Origin: Chara braunii
Lineage: Eukaryota; Streptophyta; Charophyceae; Charales; Characeae
Length of the DNA: 49,242 nt
Direction of reading: 5' to 3'
Assembly: GCA_003427395.1 (NCBI GenBank)
Contig: BFEA01000770.1
Location: 566,089-615,330 of the forward strand
Shown here: one piece after another, positions 1-11,351 of the stretch
Layout: each line of letters opens with the position of its first letter
How positions within the stretch are numbered: the stretch's first letter is position 1
Position numbers and translations under genes: made by a program
Notes under the pieces: generated by a model
The model's input: the letters and a program-made list of their open reading frames with translations, nothing else
What the model was told of the DNA's origin: nothing
The model's database searches: none

Positions 1-779
1 CCTACCAAGACTTGGGTCCACATTAAATAGGAAGTTCTCTATAATCTCTTCCTCCGACCACTGACTCCGGCTGGCGTGAAGCTCCCACTTCTCCAGATAT
101 TCTGTGATACCATAACCCCTTAAGGTAGGAGGCTCTGAGGCCCTATGCGTAATAATATAGCGATCCTTGCTCTCGTAAGGGAGTGGATGTGACTCCCCTG
201 TCTGGGGGTCGAAGACTCGCCTGGGCGGCGCCCTGTCTCTATCTCTGTCCCTCCAATAGGAATCCCTTAAACTCTCTCTCCAGTCGTCTCTATGCCTATC
301 CGCTATGGTGTCCCTCCGCTCATACTCGGGGGAGCGTCGTCTCGTCGTTTCTCGTCGTCCGCTCGCGGTACCCGTCCTTAGAGCCTCCTGCGGCTCTGTC
401 GCAACTGGTTCGCCTCTTACGTCGGACCCTCCGTCATTGGTTTGGTCAGCCCATCTCAGCGGTGCTTCTTGCCTAATTCGTTCCTTCAGTTCTCTCAGAG
501 CTCAATCGGGCGATATCCTATACTCCTCTCCCGCTTCGCCCATGGTCGGTTGTGGTCCCATCGTGTCGGGTTCCATTGGACCGCCTGAAGACGCAGTTAG
601 GTTTTCTTGCCAACTGTTACAACCCGACCCTATGACAGTCGCTGCAGCCCGGACCTGTGACAGTTGCGGCAGCCCGGACCTGTTTCCTTGTCACGGCTCG
701 CGTCTGCCTCCAAACTTAGCTCTCGATTGCCTTGATTACCACCTCCAGTAACCCGTACCGGCCGCAGATCTCGTGTTCT

Positions 780-1390
780 CCCTCTATCCTAAGAATCCCT
801 GTGTCTAAATAACCTCTCCTTCGGGATCGGCCAACAAGGCCGTGCCCGTCCGGATCCGCAGTACGCCCGTGACAGGACCTCTATCCTTGAGACTGATCGC
901 AGTCCCAAACCTAGCCAATGTCTCCTGATCAACACACCTCAAGAGTCCCCGAGCGTCTCTCTCCGTCCTCCTTGCTAGTTCTCCTAGCCCTGTCTAAATC
1001 GGTTAGCCCGCTAAAGGCCCTCCTACTGTCGTCCAATGTCGCCCATCGACCTTTCTAGCTTCCTCTATCCTTCCAAGAGTTTCCGATTTCTATTTCCACT
1101 ACCTTATCTCCTCAATGGCTACGAGGTCATCTGTCTAACAGCTGAGGTAAGTTAGTGCTATAACGACTTGTAACCTCATCGCCGACCGCTCCAATATGTC
1201 ATAAAATGTCTCAAAGTCCTCATTATCTCCTCCTTCGTCTATCGCCTCTAAAGTCTTTATCGTTTCCTTTCAGTACCGGTTGTGAGCGGCTAACACCCTG
1301 AGTATGGCACCATCTGTTACAACTCTCCCTAACTCTCCAGCTTTTCTGGCTTCGCTTATCTTCAACCTCTCAGCCTCTCTGGTCGTCTCT
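780..1390 (-). pseudogene. Coding-like downstream segment of the same element
   Basis: The minus strand keeps a protein-like reading: helical, charged stretches such as AERLKISEARKAGELGR, KETIKTLEAIDEGGDNEDF and LKDRGPVTGVLRIRTG, broken by isolated stops. No methionine-initiated open frame of useful length covers it. It shows that the coding sequence of the element extends at least to about 780 and probably to the window edge. No protease, RT or integrase motif is visible in it. Confidence 0.4.
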
Positions 1391-1646
1391 TACCATGCCC
1401 TTATCCGAGACTGCCCTTCGAAAGGTGTCACTTGGAGTACGTATTTTATCCTCCATCCTCCTTCTATTCCAATCCAAAGTCCTGTTCCCCTAGGCTCACG
1501 CACCGCGCGGCGGACACACTCTGCTTCCTCAACTATGCACAGTCTGGTATGGAGCTGGAGTTCTATGATCACTAACACTAATGGTCCGTCTAATCTCCCT
1601 ACCACATCCAATGAGTACCGATCCGTCGTGTGTACTGCTGTCCTGC

Positions 1647-3038
1647 TCATGTCCTGTCGCTACTTTCCTGCGTTACTTTGTCTTCCGTTGTCTCGCTCTC
1701 TGCAAATCGCTCACTGGTTTCTTCGCGTGATACGCTTCTAGCCTTTACCCTCTCCAAAAAATCTGATATCCACGCCTGGGTAATCTCTCTTTCCTCCCTA
1801 AACAGACTCTCTAACTCTCTTGTCACGAGTTCAGCTCTACGCAACTTGCCCTCGTTTTGACACGACCAGATCTCCCTTAACTTGTCCCCCAACTTCTTTA
1901 CCTGGTTCAAGAGTGGTTCTTTAACGCGCTTTCTGACTCTTCCGACTGCCTCACTCTCCTCTTCCATACTCAGTCCACATCTTTTTCCAGCTCATCCTCT
2001 CACCTTCGCTCTAGCCTCCGCTACCGTCTCATCGTGGTAGTGCTCCGCGCGCATATAACCACGAGACCATATCATCACATCATAGGAAATTGAGGTCTGG
2101 AAGGTCACTCGCGCCAGTACATAAGATCTACGCTCGTGGATCACATCCCTAGCTCGTTGTCTGCACTCACTCGCTGTCAAGTCCTCGTCTACGTACGCTC
2201 AGAGAAGTACTGTCACAGTGTATCGTGTGCTCACCAGTTGCTCTTCTACACGCATCATCGTGGCCGTCCTTCCCGGCATTCCCTAAGCTGCGGCCTCGAA
2301 GAGAAATCTCTCATCCTCTAGCCCCGCGTAATCGATCTCTATCCGTCTCCTGCAGTACCTAATCAGATCGATTGGCCTCAGACAGTCCACCCAGCTAGTA
2401 ACGTCTATGATGTCGTCAAGCGTCTCTCTACTGGGCGGCCCCCACCTCACACAAATGGCGTAGTATAATTCCTTGAACCGAGGCGCTAAGCCCTCCCAGA
2501 GCGCGTAAAGTGTGTGGTCCACTGCTCTACTCAAACGATCCACGCTCCCATAGGTCTGCCCTATCACGGAGGTAGAAAGTCCGAATCGCCAATCCTTTCT
2601 CGGGTAGAGGGTCGGATGTGGTGGACCGTATATCAAGCAGCTCCAACTCGTCCTCCCTCCAGAGAGTCTCGCCAATTGCTGATTAACGATCACTCTGGCC
2701 AACAACTCGCTTCTCCACCAACTCCTGCTCGCCCCTGCGAGCGTTAGTCCTATCTCTAAATTGTGTGCTCTATCCGCTATCAGATGTCCGACCCCTTCTA
2801 GATCATGAGTCCTCTCGGGTCGTTCGTCTCGTAGTATCACTGTCCAAAGGAAGAGCCCCTCTGCAAGCCACGTTCCCAAGTATCGTATCGGTACACGCCC
2901 TGCCTCTTCTAACGCCACAGGAAGTGGTATGTCGTATCCAACCGCCGTCTCCCTGGGTCCCACAAGCTTCTTCACACTATACGATTCGGACTCTCGTGAG
3001 AGAACATAAGCTAACCAGGCTACTGAATCACTCTTCAT
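1647..3038 (-). pseudogene. Middle segment of the retrotransposon polyprotein, interrupted by stops
   Basis: One reading frame stays coding-like from an ATG at 3038 to 1647 with only three in-frame stops (2285-2283, one near 2200, and 1994-1992). The first part (2283-3038, 251 residues) includes PRKDWRFGLSTSVIGQTYG and a WVDCLRPIDLIRYCRRR segment. The last part (1967-1647) is charged and predicted helical (EEESEAVGRVRKRVKEPLL...), possibly coiled coil as in Gag proteins. No homologous family is recognised. The frame differs from the upstream segment, so there is at least one more frameshift between 3038 and 3202. Confidence 0.5.
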
Positions 3039-3201
3039 CTCTCCTCCTACTCTCGGTCAGCATCACTCTACTCCCTCCGATGCACCCCATCTCTCGACGT
3101 TGCTAACCCTTCAGACAACTCTCGCACTCTCATCCAGTATGGTCGAGTAGGTTCAGTAGTCAGGCTCACTCAACCGTCGCCTTGATGTGCTCCTCTACCT
3201 C

Positions 3202-4213
3202 CTACGCCCGGACCGCTACTCCTATCCTGGGAAAATGGGCGTCTATAACGTCAATCTCCTCCTCGTCAACCTCACTCTCTGGGTCGACCCAGTCTGGCTC
3301 CCACAACTCCTCGTCGTCCTCTCGCTCCCAACCCTCGTCGTCAAACTCGTCCTCGACGCGGTATGGCGCCTGTCCTATGGCCTGGTAGTATTTCGTCAAC
3401 TGATGGCCGTATATCAGAGGTCGTCCGGCGTCCTCACTCCACCAACTCCCCCAGTCGTCTGAGAAGAGTTGTCCGATGCAGGTCACGTACTCGGGGCCTA
3501 CTCGGAGCTCACGGTCTAGCCAATCCCAAACGCACGGAGACTGGGGCCACTCGTCGTCTATCGAGCGGATCAGCTCTATAAGCTGAACCCTCTCGTCTCC
3601 CCAACGAGGCCCACTGGTCGCAAGCGAATAATAGATGTACTCTAGGTCGGCAGGCCTTCTCGCCAGGATCTTGAGATCCTGATAGGCCAAGTATGTCTCA
3701 ACCACTCCACCAATACCTCCAAAGACGCTCTCTACTACGAACGTCGGAACTATCGCCCGCAGGCACCTAACGCTGTACGGGAAAAACCCGTCGCGTGCTA
3801 CCACCAGCTCGCCCGTGATATCAAGAGGAGGACGTTCGTGAAATAGGGTCAACGGATCGCTCGAGTCCTCCGCTCGGAAGGCAGCTACCTCTTCTCCTGC
3901 GTAACGCCATGCTAACTGTGCCACTAGTCACTGTCGTCGCGAGGCCCACCACGGCCTCCCTGACCGCACCCGGTCCTAAATACAAGCAGGCTCTCACTAC
4001 ACTCACTCCTTGCCCCGGTCGGTGCTCTCTATACGTCCAAAGCCACACGTCTTCGGACAAGATTATGGACCTCCACGCAAACTGACCGTCAAAGTGTCGA
4101 ATGTTGCGTCCGAGGATCGTGAGCTCGACCAGATCCCCCTCTATGAGTTCAGGGGGCTCTAAGTCCCAGTCAATGGTAGCCCCATAGACCTCAACTTGCA
4201 CCCGAGGCCACAT
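3202..4213 (-). pseudogene. First segment of the retrotransposon's gag-like/ORF1-like protein, frameshifted
   Basis: Reading starts at an ATG at 4213 (MWPRVQVEVYGATID...) and stays open to about 3900. It then continues in another frame (about 3924 to 3202) through segments such as GEEVAAFRAE and VVARDGFFPYSVR to an acidic tail rich in Asp and Glu. Comparison with the second copy (10821-11351) shows this copy lacks about 4 bases near 3897, so the ancestral frame was continuous, about 340 residues. I do not recognise a domain; there is no zinc knuckle and no catalytic motif. Position directly after the leader suggests gag or the extra ORF1 of Ogre-type elements. The broken frame means it is not functional as written. 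Confidence 0.6.
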
Positions 4214-4499
4214 TCAACTAGCGGCTAGAGAGAACGCAGCAAAAGGGAGGTGTAAATTAATAACTGAAATTTCGCGTCGCTTGCCTCACGCCTTCGAGAA
4301 TAAGCTAGTAGGTTTACCAGAAATCAGGTTACCGCAACGTCTCTTTCCCTTCTCCTTCTAGGGAATTCTTTTGTATTTTTCAATTATAAATTAAAAAAAA
4401 TGTATTTAGTTAAGATAAAATTTCTTTCTTAGTTTATATATATTAATGTTCAATACATATATAAGCTCGCCGAGTCCAATGATTTTTAGGGGTAGAAAT

Positions 4500-5110
4500 A
4501 AAATTTGGGGAATTTATTAAAATTTCGGCAGCGTTTCGCCTCCCCCTGTTGGGATGGGGTTCGGGACTATTGTCCCTAGACAAATGCTACCTACCCAGAA
4601 CTAAAGCCAAATGAAACAAGAGGAAAGTTGCTAAAAGAAACAAATTTCTAACGTATTTATAATTAATTTCCCTAATCGCTTTCAATATATTTATATTAAA
4701 AAAAAGAATTAATAATTTAAATTATGAAATTTTACGAAGTTTCGACAGCACTTTGGCTCCCCCCCCGTCGGAATAGGGTTTGGCCGAAGACCTCAAAATA
4801 CCGTCGGAAGATGTTTAACAAGAAAGATTAAGAACTGAAAAAGTATCTCAATCTTTAGCTAATTTTCAAGTATTTTTTTTAATTATTTAAGATTTAATTC
4901 AATAAAATTCAGCAAATTGCCAAGAAATTTCGGCAGCACTTTGCTTCTCCCCCGTTGGGATGGGGTTAAGCGAAGTATCTCCCGAAACACAAAGTCGAAA
5001 TAAAACCGACTCCCCTTTCTTGAAGAATTTTATATATTTATTTTGATTTTTAATCGATTTTTAATGACAAATTATTACTTCAAACAAATTTACAACTTAA
5101 ATTATTTAAT
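4500..5110. repeat. Leader repeat class 1 (about 190-210 bp period, 3 copies)
   Basis: Units begin with TTTCGGCAGC or TTTCGACAGC followed by a C-rich stretch and GGGATGGGGTT, near 4526, 4738 and 4926. They are separated by AT-rich spacers. The same unit occurs in the second element copy at 11661 and about 11840. In the 11661 unit, TTCGGCAGCG (11662-11671) pairs with CGCTGCCGAA (11720-11729), so at least one unit can form a stem-loop. Confidence 0.75.
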
Positions 5111-5225
5111 AAAACAAAATTTCCAATATTGATTAATTTCAATTTGGTCACCTGGATTTACACAAAATTTTTCCATCACCGGTCGGATAGAAAGACTTGT
5201 ATCCGCCCGGCTACGCACCGCCCTT

Positions 5226-5275
5226 CCCTAACTTAGGGTTAGGGTTTACCCTAATTAGGGTTTCCCCCAATTACG
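5226..5275. repeat. Short interstitial telomere-like tract
   Basis: Imperfect TTAGGGTT / TTTACCCTAA / TTAGGGTTT copies in both orientations within the retrotransposon leader. These resemble plant TTTAGGG telomere repeats or telo-boxes. The tract is about 50 bases long and degenerate, so not a chromosome end. Confidence 0.55.
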
Positions 5276-5599
5276 GTTTTGGGGTTTTGCGCGCAACCGC
5301 ACGCCACCACGTCCGACTTCTCGAGGCAGAAAATTTTCCGTCAGTTTGTAGTCAGTTAAAATCCGGGTTCCAACCGATCACTTTTGCCGACTTCTGTTTC
5401 CCTTTTATTTTTATAAAAATATAAAGAAAAATCACTAATTCCTCTTAATCTTCCCCTCTTTTCCTGTCTGTTGGCGGTCACCACTCGTCCTAACGGAGTC
5501 CGTTTTCCCCGATTAAGGTCTCAAAATGTCGGAAAAAAGACAAGGACCAACTTTGGTCCGGGCGCAGTTCACCTGATTTCGCTTCTTTCTTCGTAATTA

Positions 5600-6000
5600 A
5601 AATAAAAGGAAATTCATAATTTTTGGAATTTTAATTAGGAAATTACAAAAATTTCATATCTCATTTTCTAGCCATTAAAATCTTTCAAAAAATATCTCAA
5701 AACGTTCTCCTCGACGAGAAGTCGAACTTTGCTCCTGGTGCGCCTCATGCAAAAACGCACGGATCAGGAGATATCGAGGAAAAACCAATTAGAAATTTTA
5801 ATCCATTATATTTGGAATTTTTAATTAAAAAAATACAAAAAATTTCATATCTTTTTTTCTAACTGTTAGAATTTTTCAAAAAACGTCTCAAAACGTTCGC
5901 CTCGACGAGAGGGCGAACTTTGCTCCCCGCGCGGCTTGCACGAAAGCGTGCGGATCAGGAGATATTTCAAAAAAACTAAATAAAATGATTATAAAAAGTA
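5600..6000. repeat. Leader repeat class 2 (191-bp period, 2 copies)
   Basis: Two units share AACGTTC, a CCTCGACGAGA core, CGAACTTTGCTCC, and a GCACGGATCAGGAGATAT-like end. AACGTTC starts at 5701 and 5892. They sit between the PBS and the class-1 repeats, so most of the untranslated leader is made of two different arrays of almost the same period. Confidence 0.75.
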
Positions 6001-6097
6001 AAACTGATCAAGAAAACAAGCTAATTAGTGTTTGACTAATCAGCCCGTGCACCCCCGTTGGTTGGGGAAGGCCGAGGCCTTGAGGGTGCTGCTCCCC

Positions 6098-6115
6098 TCC
6101 CCGGCAACGGCGCCA
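6098..6115 (-). promoter_or_regulatory. Primer-binding site for tRNA-Asp (minus-strand element)
   Basis: The plus strand reads TCCCCGGCAACGGCGCCA, which is the 3' end of plant tRNA-Asp(GUC) including CCA. The minus strand is therefore the complementary PBS (TGGCGCC...GGGGA). It fixes the orientation: reverse transcription would start here, the LTR lies at higher coordinates (a TG dinucleotide occurs at 6120, as expected for an LTR edge read on the plus strand), and the internal region runs leftward. Confidence 0.85.
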
Positions 6116-6300
6116 AAGTTGTGGGGAAACCCGGGGAGGAGGCCCTGTTCGTCGCTGAAGCCAGGGGGTACAGTGCCTGTCACTTCGCTGTCCCCGCTTC
6201 AGAGGTCCTCAACGACCAACAGGGATCTAGGAAGGAGACGCCCTGTCACGCTACCTGATTTTCTTTTCTCTTTTCTTCTTTATTTGGCATCTTCACACCG

Positions 6301-6545
6301 CAAGGAGTTTCAATCAGTCAACAGTTAAATCGGCTGGTTCAGACAGTAATGAGTTCCAACAGTCAAACGGTAAATCACTAGGTTCAGACTGTAAGGAGTT
6401 TCAATAGCCAACAAGTAATTCAGTTGTTTCAAGCAGTAATAAGTCTCAATAGTCAACCGGTAAATCGACTGGTTCAGACAATAATGAGTTTCATCGACCA
6501 ACTGGTAAATCAGCAGGTTTGCACAGCAAAGAGTCTCGGCAGTTC
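6301..6545. repeat. 45-46-bp minisatellite, about 5 copies, inside the LTR
   Basis: A diverged unit containing GGTTCAGACAGTAATGAG and a TCAAC-GGTAAATC segment recurs with starts near 6335, 6381, 6426, 6471 and 6516. Copies differ at many positions, so the array is old. It lies between the PBS and the candidate TATA box. Confidence 0.8.
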
Positions 6546-6665
6546 TCTTGCTGTTCTTCCTCTTTCTCTCTCTCGCTGTTCCCCCTCGCTGTTCTCTCAG
6601 TCTCTCCCGCTGTTCTTTCTCTCTCTTCTCTCTCTCTCTTTCTTTCTCTCTCTCTCTCTTGTTCT
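6546..6665. repeat. CT-rich microsatellite
   Basis: Imperfect (CT)n / CTTTCT tract on the plus strand, GA-rich on the transcribed minus strand of the LTR. The open frames across it are low-complexity Ser/Leu or Glu/Arg/Lys artefacts. Confidence 0.85.
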
Positions 6666-6693
6666 CCACCCTGTCATCTGGATCCTTTCTTCC

Positions 6694-6701
6694 TTTTTAT
6701 A
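6694..6701 (-). promoter_or_regulatory. Candidate LTR promoter TATA box
   Basis: The minus strand reads TATAAAAA, about 580 bases upstream of the PBS. This fits the promoter of the 5' LTR driving leftward transcription. The GA-rich microsatellite and the 45-46-bp repeats would then fall in R/U5. Assigned by position and motif only. Confidence 0.45.
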
Positions 6702-6719
6702 GAGTCTTCTTGGACACGT

Positions 6720-8900
6720 GCACTTTGTAGTGCTTCATGCCTTCTTCCCTTTCAAGGGTACACTTTGCCGGACGAATCTGACGTGGCGCACGGGCCAGGT
6801 TCATTTAGTCCAAACATTCGCCTTGGCAACTAACATCAAGGGTTCTCCCTGTGCCTTATGACATCTCCCCATCTGCCATGAGCGTGGTCTGCAAGCTCAT
6901 CCAGGTGCTTAAACAAATGAAACAGTCAAGCGAATAAATAGATAAAGAAATTAATCAATTTCCCATGAGTTGAAAGCAGGCTAGGGTTGTGGGGATATAC
7001 ATTGACATAATCTGCAGCCTTGCGCTTCTATCCACGAGATGAAGCCGTAATGCATCTGCAGCAAGAACACTGGAAAATCACATTGCCATAATCTGTACCT
7101 GAATTCAACCCGGCGAGCCTGCGCTATCCATCTCATCACGTGGTCGAAGTTTGCGGTTGGTCCGCGTCAATTCCCATCAATAGAATCAGATTAAAGGACT
7201 GAGTACAGTAACTGTCGTGCATACCAATCACCCATCACTTGCTGTCTCTACCACTTTCGTACTCATCATTTCTCAACTTTGAGCGGCACAATGTGGCATT
7301 GACATGGCTCTATTGAGCCGAGCCAGATAATCATAGCCCTGACAGCGTTTCAGATCGGGTCTACTGATCAAGCCCCAAAGCATGATGGATTCGACTGGCA
7401 AGACTGGAGTTCTGAGATAGCAAAATGAACCCAGCGCATAACGTCATCCGGGTGCTTACCCTCATCTTCCTCTTCCTCACTCAAACGGACGCGCTCTCCC
7501 ATGCTCACTCAGAAAGGCGCTTCCAACAGCGAGCGACCCTGGCACTAGACACATCCAGGTTCTTCCTCTTACAGAGGTCAGTTTGACCAAACATACCCCT
7601 CCGCGTTCTCTGTGTCAGGGAGCGTTCCAGATTTGCTGGTCCCCATGCACTCTCTTGTCACACTGGACCAGAACTGCACCGAGGGGGGCGGCTACAGGCC
7701 ACTCATTAATAGGATGAAAACAAAAGCAACCCTAAGTTGCTGACATGGCAAGGATGACATTCCCACCACGGTGGCTGTGTTCACCGTCTGTGGGATGGCT
7801 ATCCCTCTCTCCTCTGAAAATGGCGGGATGGCTATTCCTCTCTTCTCTGAGAATGGGGGCTCTCGTGACCAATCGGAAATGACTGCGTTCATCATCAGCG
7901 GGATGGCGACGACTTTGGCGATTTTTCGTGCTCAGAGGAATCCTCCAAATACTCTGAAAATTTTACCACTTGTAGATTAGGTCGTGATCTTTCCAGGAAA
8001 AATAACAGAAACATTATGAAAAATCATTTATACCGAGAAACGAACACCGCGCCGATTCGTTCCATATTCGAGTTTTACCACAGCGGCGTTTGTAAGTCGA
8101 CGGGAAAACACTCCAACTTCTGCTTTCCACATCTCTCTCTCCGACTGCACACTCTCTCTCTGCACACTCTCTGATTATGTGCACTCTCTCTCTCATATCA
8201 GAGTTACACATACCTGTTTGCCTGCAAATTTAGTGATCTTACTTAGGGAGTGGAAAAACTCGAATAGTTGATCGGCGGAAAACTCAGCTGCCTAATCAGT
8301 GACTCTGGCCGTTCCCGCTAGCAGCAGAAATACTTGATTGACTGGCCAGCAGAATACTTGATTGCCTGATCAGTGGAGCTGGCCCCTCCCGCTAGCAGCA
8401 AGAACTCTTGAATAGCTGGCCAGCAGAAGATGCAGCTCCACTCAGCTTGCGCCAATGAGGGTTGTGTACTCTTGACACCCCCCCTTGTACTGTTCGACTG
8501 GCACGTACGCATCAGCACTGATAGACGGGTCAAAACCCCCCATCCCCCTTAATGACTCCCCTCCTTCTTCAGTTCTCCGACAAGCTCTGAAGTCAACCAA
8601 GCCAAATCACTGCGTACACCTGGCGCACGTTCCCCGTTCGCTCAACACCCACCACTTCGTCTTGCCCCCTAGCCCCAATCATCTCGCGCATTATCCCTCA
8701 AGTGCACCCCCCCCAACGTAACTGCACCGAGCACACCGTACACACCTTGCTCACACCGAGTTCCCCCCCTTCCTTTTTTTTTGCATATCTGCCCCCACTA
8801 TATCCCTTGGCCCTCAGCCGTTTTCAACTTCAGCCCTACCAGGCCCGGTCCTGAGCAGTCACTGTACTAGTGTGGTCGGTCCATCCTAGGCCCAACGATA
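6720..8900. other. No gene; probable LTR U3 and flanking sequence with short duplications
   Basis: No convincing coding frame. A 32-bp tandem pair (GGGATGGCTATYCCTCTCT start) lies at 7792-7857, with a third partial GGGATGGC at 7898. A 74-bp tandem pair lies at about 8290-8437 (GCCTRATCAGTG... CCCGCTAGCAGCA). The left part is likely retrotransposon U3, but the LTR end cannot be placed because the other LTR is outside the window. Confidence 0.5.
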
Positions 8901-10550
8901 TCAATTTGGGCGAACAGGTCCCCGGCTAGCAAGGAAAATGAAAGAAAATCGGTACCATGAAACCAGTTTCGCACCAGGGACCAAGTTCACAGGCTCAATT
9001 GTTGTAACCCCAAACAGTGAGTGTAACGTTACCGTACCAGATCCTTTATACGAGCTTGTGGCCAGGCTGGTCCCAAGCCACCGAGCCTGATTGTCGTGTG
9101 ATGCCACACATACCTTGCCAGCCATCAGAGCAATCGAACCACGTGGTCATACCGATCTTGTGACCGTACCGTACTGCCCAGTGAAAAACGCATTGCCAAA
9201 CCAAGACCGAACTTTACCAACGCCGCTCACCGCCGATAGAAGAATCACCGTAGTAGTACCAGCCCCCGGGTCTGAAAGTAGGTTCCAGCCAACAGTCCAT
9301 GTCCATGCCGGATCAATGTCGAACCTGCAAATAATGCAGCGGCGCGTACCTCTCTGATGTCGAACCACNGCTGAGTCTGAAAAATATCNAACACCNNAAA
9401 ATACCACAATAGNCCATCCCTGTTCCACANTGTAGCAGCTCNTACGGAATACCGCNGAATGTAGACGTCGACCCTGAGTGTCGTGTCCTCACCGAATCAT
9501 CACCGAACTTGAACCATACCGACCTCAAGGTAATACCTCGCCTNAAAATAAATCAGGTTCCGAACCTGATAAAATAANTGACCGTAGTGGTCCCAGACCT
9601 GGTAATAAATGTCGNTGATGTGTCCGAACCTGAAGTACGCTGATGCTGAGCTCATGCCGAATCAGAACTATATCTGGCACTGAGCCAAATACCACACTGT
9701 CGGTCCAAAGTAGCACCATCCCACGNCGTCCACTCGGACATCCTCAGATCACCCCGTCCCAGTAAGGTTAGTAATCAGGTAAATCAGGAAAGTGACAGGG
9801 AAAATCTCGACCATCGGGGGATAGTGAAAAAGGTTTGAACCCAGAAAAAAACGATCAATCCAAGAATAGAGCTAATGGTGGATAATCCAGGCAGAATCAG
9901 GCCAAACTTTTAATAATCCTCAGTTCTCGTCCCTTTCATCGCTTTTAGGATCCCTCTTTTTTCCTAATACTATTGTCTGAAATTGTAGTATATCCGTAAG
10001 TCCACCAAAAATNCCCGCCGAGGGAGTTTTAATAAAACAGGCGAAATTCTTTTATTTCTTTTCCTTTTTTTTTGTTTTTAATCTTTTCCTTTGTTTTCGA
10101 TTCCATTGCCGGAAAACATAAAATAACGGGGTATTTTCCCCAAAACTCAAATGCTGCGAAAAACAAGGAAATTAAGGAATATTACGTTTTTCTCTTCCCT
10201 CNTACTGTTCTCAATCTCNTCTNCCATCTNTAATTTAGATACCAAAAATGACAAAAATTNGAGGCGCTATTNTGACCCCGATCATACGCTGCAAAGAACG
10301 TCGCAGCGGGNTTAGTCCCCGCGATGCCCCCCCGCGGCAGNCCAATCCGGGTCTAACCCTCTGAACGGNCGGAAATGACNGTCCGTCGATGTGCCGAGNG
10401 NGACCACCCATCTCNCCATCTTTGAGGGTTACCTGTAAGGTTCAGTGCGCCCAAAATCAGGGGTACCCTGAGTTCCCCTAATCTTTGCTGCCCGGTCAAA
10501 CCAGAGTACCGTCAAAACACGGACTCGTCTTCGCGCCTAAGTCCCAAAAC
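8901..10550. other. Low-quality sequence without recognisable gene
   Basis: Single ambiguous bases occur repeatedly from 9369 to 10398, and a 270-base N run follows. Open frames here are short and cross ambiguous bases. This is probably a poorly resolved repeat or a region assembled from single reads. Confidence 0.6.
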
Positions 10551-10820
10551 NNNNNNNNNNNNNNNNNNNNNNNNNNNNNNNNNNNNNNNNNNNNNNNNNN
10601 NNNNNNNNNNNNNNNNNNNNNNNNNNNNNNNNNNNNNNNNNNNNNNNNNNNNNNNNNNNNNNNNNNNNNNNNNNNNNNNNNNNNNNNNNNNNNNNNNNNN
10701 NNNNNNNNNNNNNNNNNNNNNNNNNNNNNNNNNNNNNNNNNNNNNNNNNNNNNNNNNNNNNNNNNNNNNNNNNNNNNNNNNNNNNNNNNNNNNNNNNNNN
10801 NNNNNNNNNNNNNNNNNNNN
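10551..10820. other. Assembly gap (270 N)
   Basis: Run of N. Apparent open frames across it are artefacts. Confidence 0.99.
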
Positions 10821-11351
10821 CCAGGTATGTCTCGACCACTCCACCAATACCTCCAAGGACGCTCTCTACTACGAACGTCGGAACTATCGCCCGCAGGCTC
10901 CTAACGCTGTACGGGAAAAACCCGTTCCGTGCTACCACCAGCTCGCTCGTGATATCAAGAGGAGGGCATCCGTGAAATAGGGTCAACAGGTCGCTCGATT
11001 CCTCCGCTCGGAAGACAGCTACCTCTTCCCCTAGGTAGCGTAACGCCCTGCTAACTGTGTCACTAGTCCCTGTCGTGCGAGGCCCACCACGGCCTCCCTG
11101 ACCGCACCCGGTCCCAAATACAAGTAGGCTCTCACTACGCCCACTCCTTGCCCCAGCCGGTGCTCTCTGTACGTCCAAAGCCACACGTCCTCAGACAAGA
11201 TTATGGACCTCCACGCAAACTGGCCGTCAACGTGTCGAATGTTGCACCCGGGGATCGTGAGCTCCACCAGATCCCCCTCTATGAGTTCAGGAGGTTCCAA
11301 GTCCCTGTCAATAGTAGCCCCATAGACCTCTACTTGCACCCGAGGCCACAT
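10821..11351 (-). pseudogene. Second copy of the gag-like protein start, frameshifted
   Basis: Opens with the same MWPRVQVEVYGATID start at 11351 as at 4213 and is highly similar in protein sequence. Near 11077 it lacks one base relative to the first copy, after which the frame containing TTGTSDTVSRALRYLGEEVAV takes over and runs to the gap. Because the two copies are broken by different indels, the ancestral frame was intact and each copy decayed separately. Confidence 0.65.

Larger units (their letters stand above)
1..6720 (-). mobile_element. 5' half of an LTR retrotransposon (tRNA-Asp primed, Athila/Tat-like), decayed
   Basis: The element reads on the minus strand. In transcription order it has an LTR with a TATA box (6694-6701) and tandem repeats, a primer-binding site at 6098-6115 matching the 3' end of plant tRNA-Asp, an approximately 1.9-kb repeat-rich leader (4214-6097), and broken coding sequence from 4213 down to about 780. 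The 3' half (RT, RNase H, integrase) and the 3' LTR must lie beyond position 1. Known: Athila-type Ty3/gypsy elements use tRNA-Asp primers, and Ogre/Tat elements can carry an extra ORF before gag. Inference: a member of that broad lineage, with the lineage unproved because no RT is visible. The outer LTR edge to the right is not defined; it may extend past 6720. Confidence 0.7.

Noticed and set aside
5226-5275. Chromosome end (telomere)
   Set aside because: Only a few imperfect telomere-like words in both orientations, inside a retrotransposon leader.
10512-11184. Open frames spanning the N gap at 10551-10820
   Set aside because: Most of their length is N. Only the right-hand part is real and belongs to the second retrotransposon copy.
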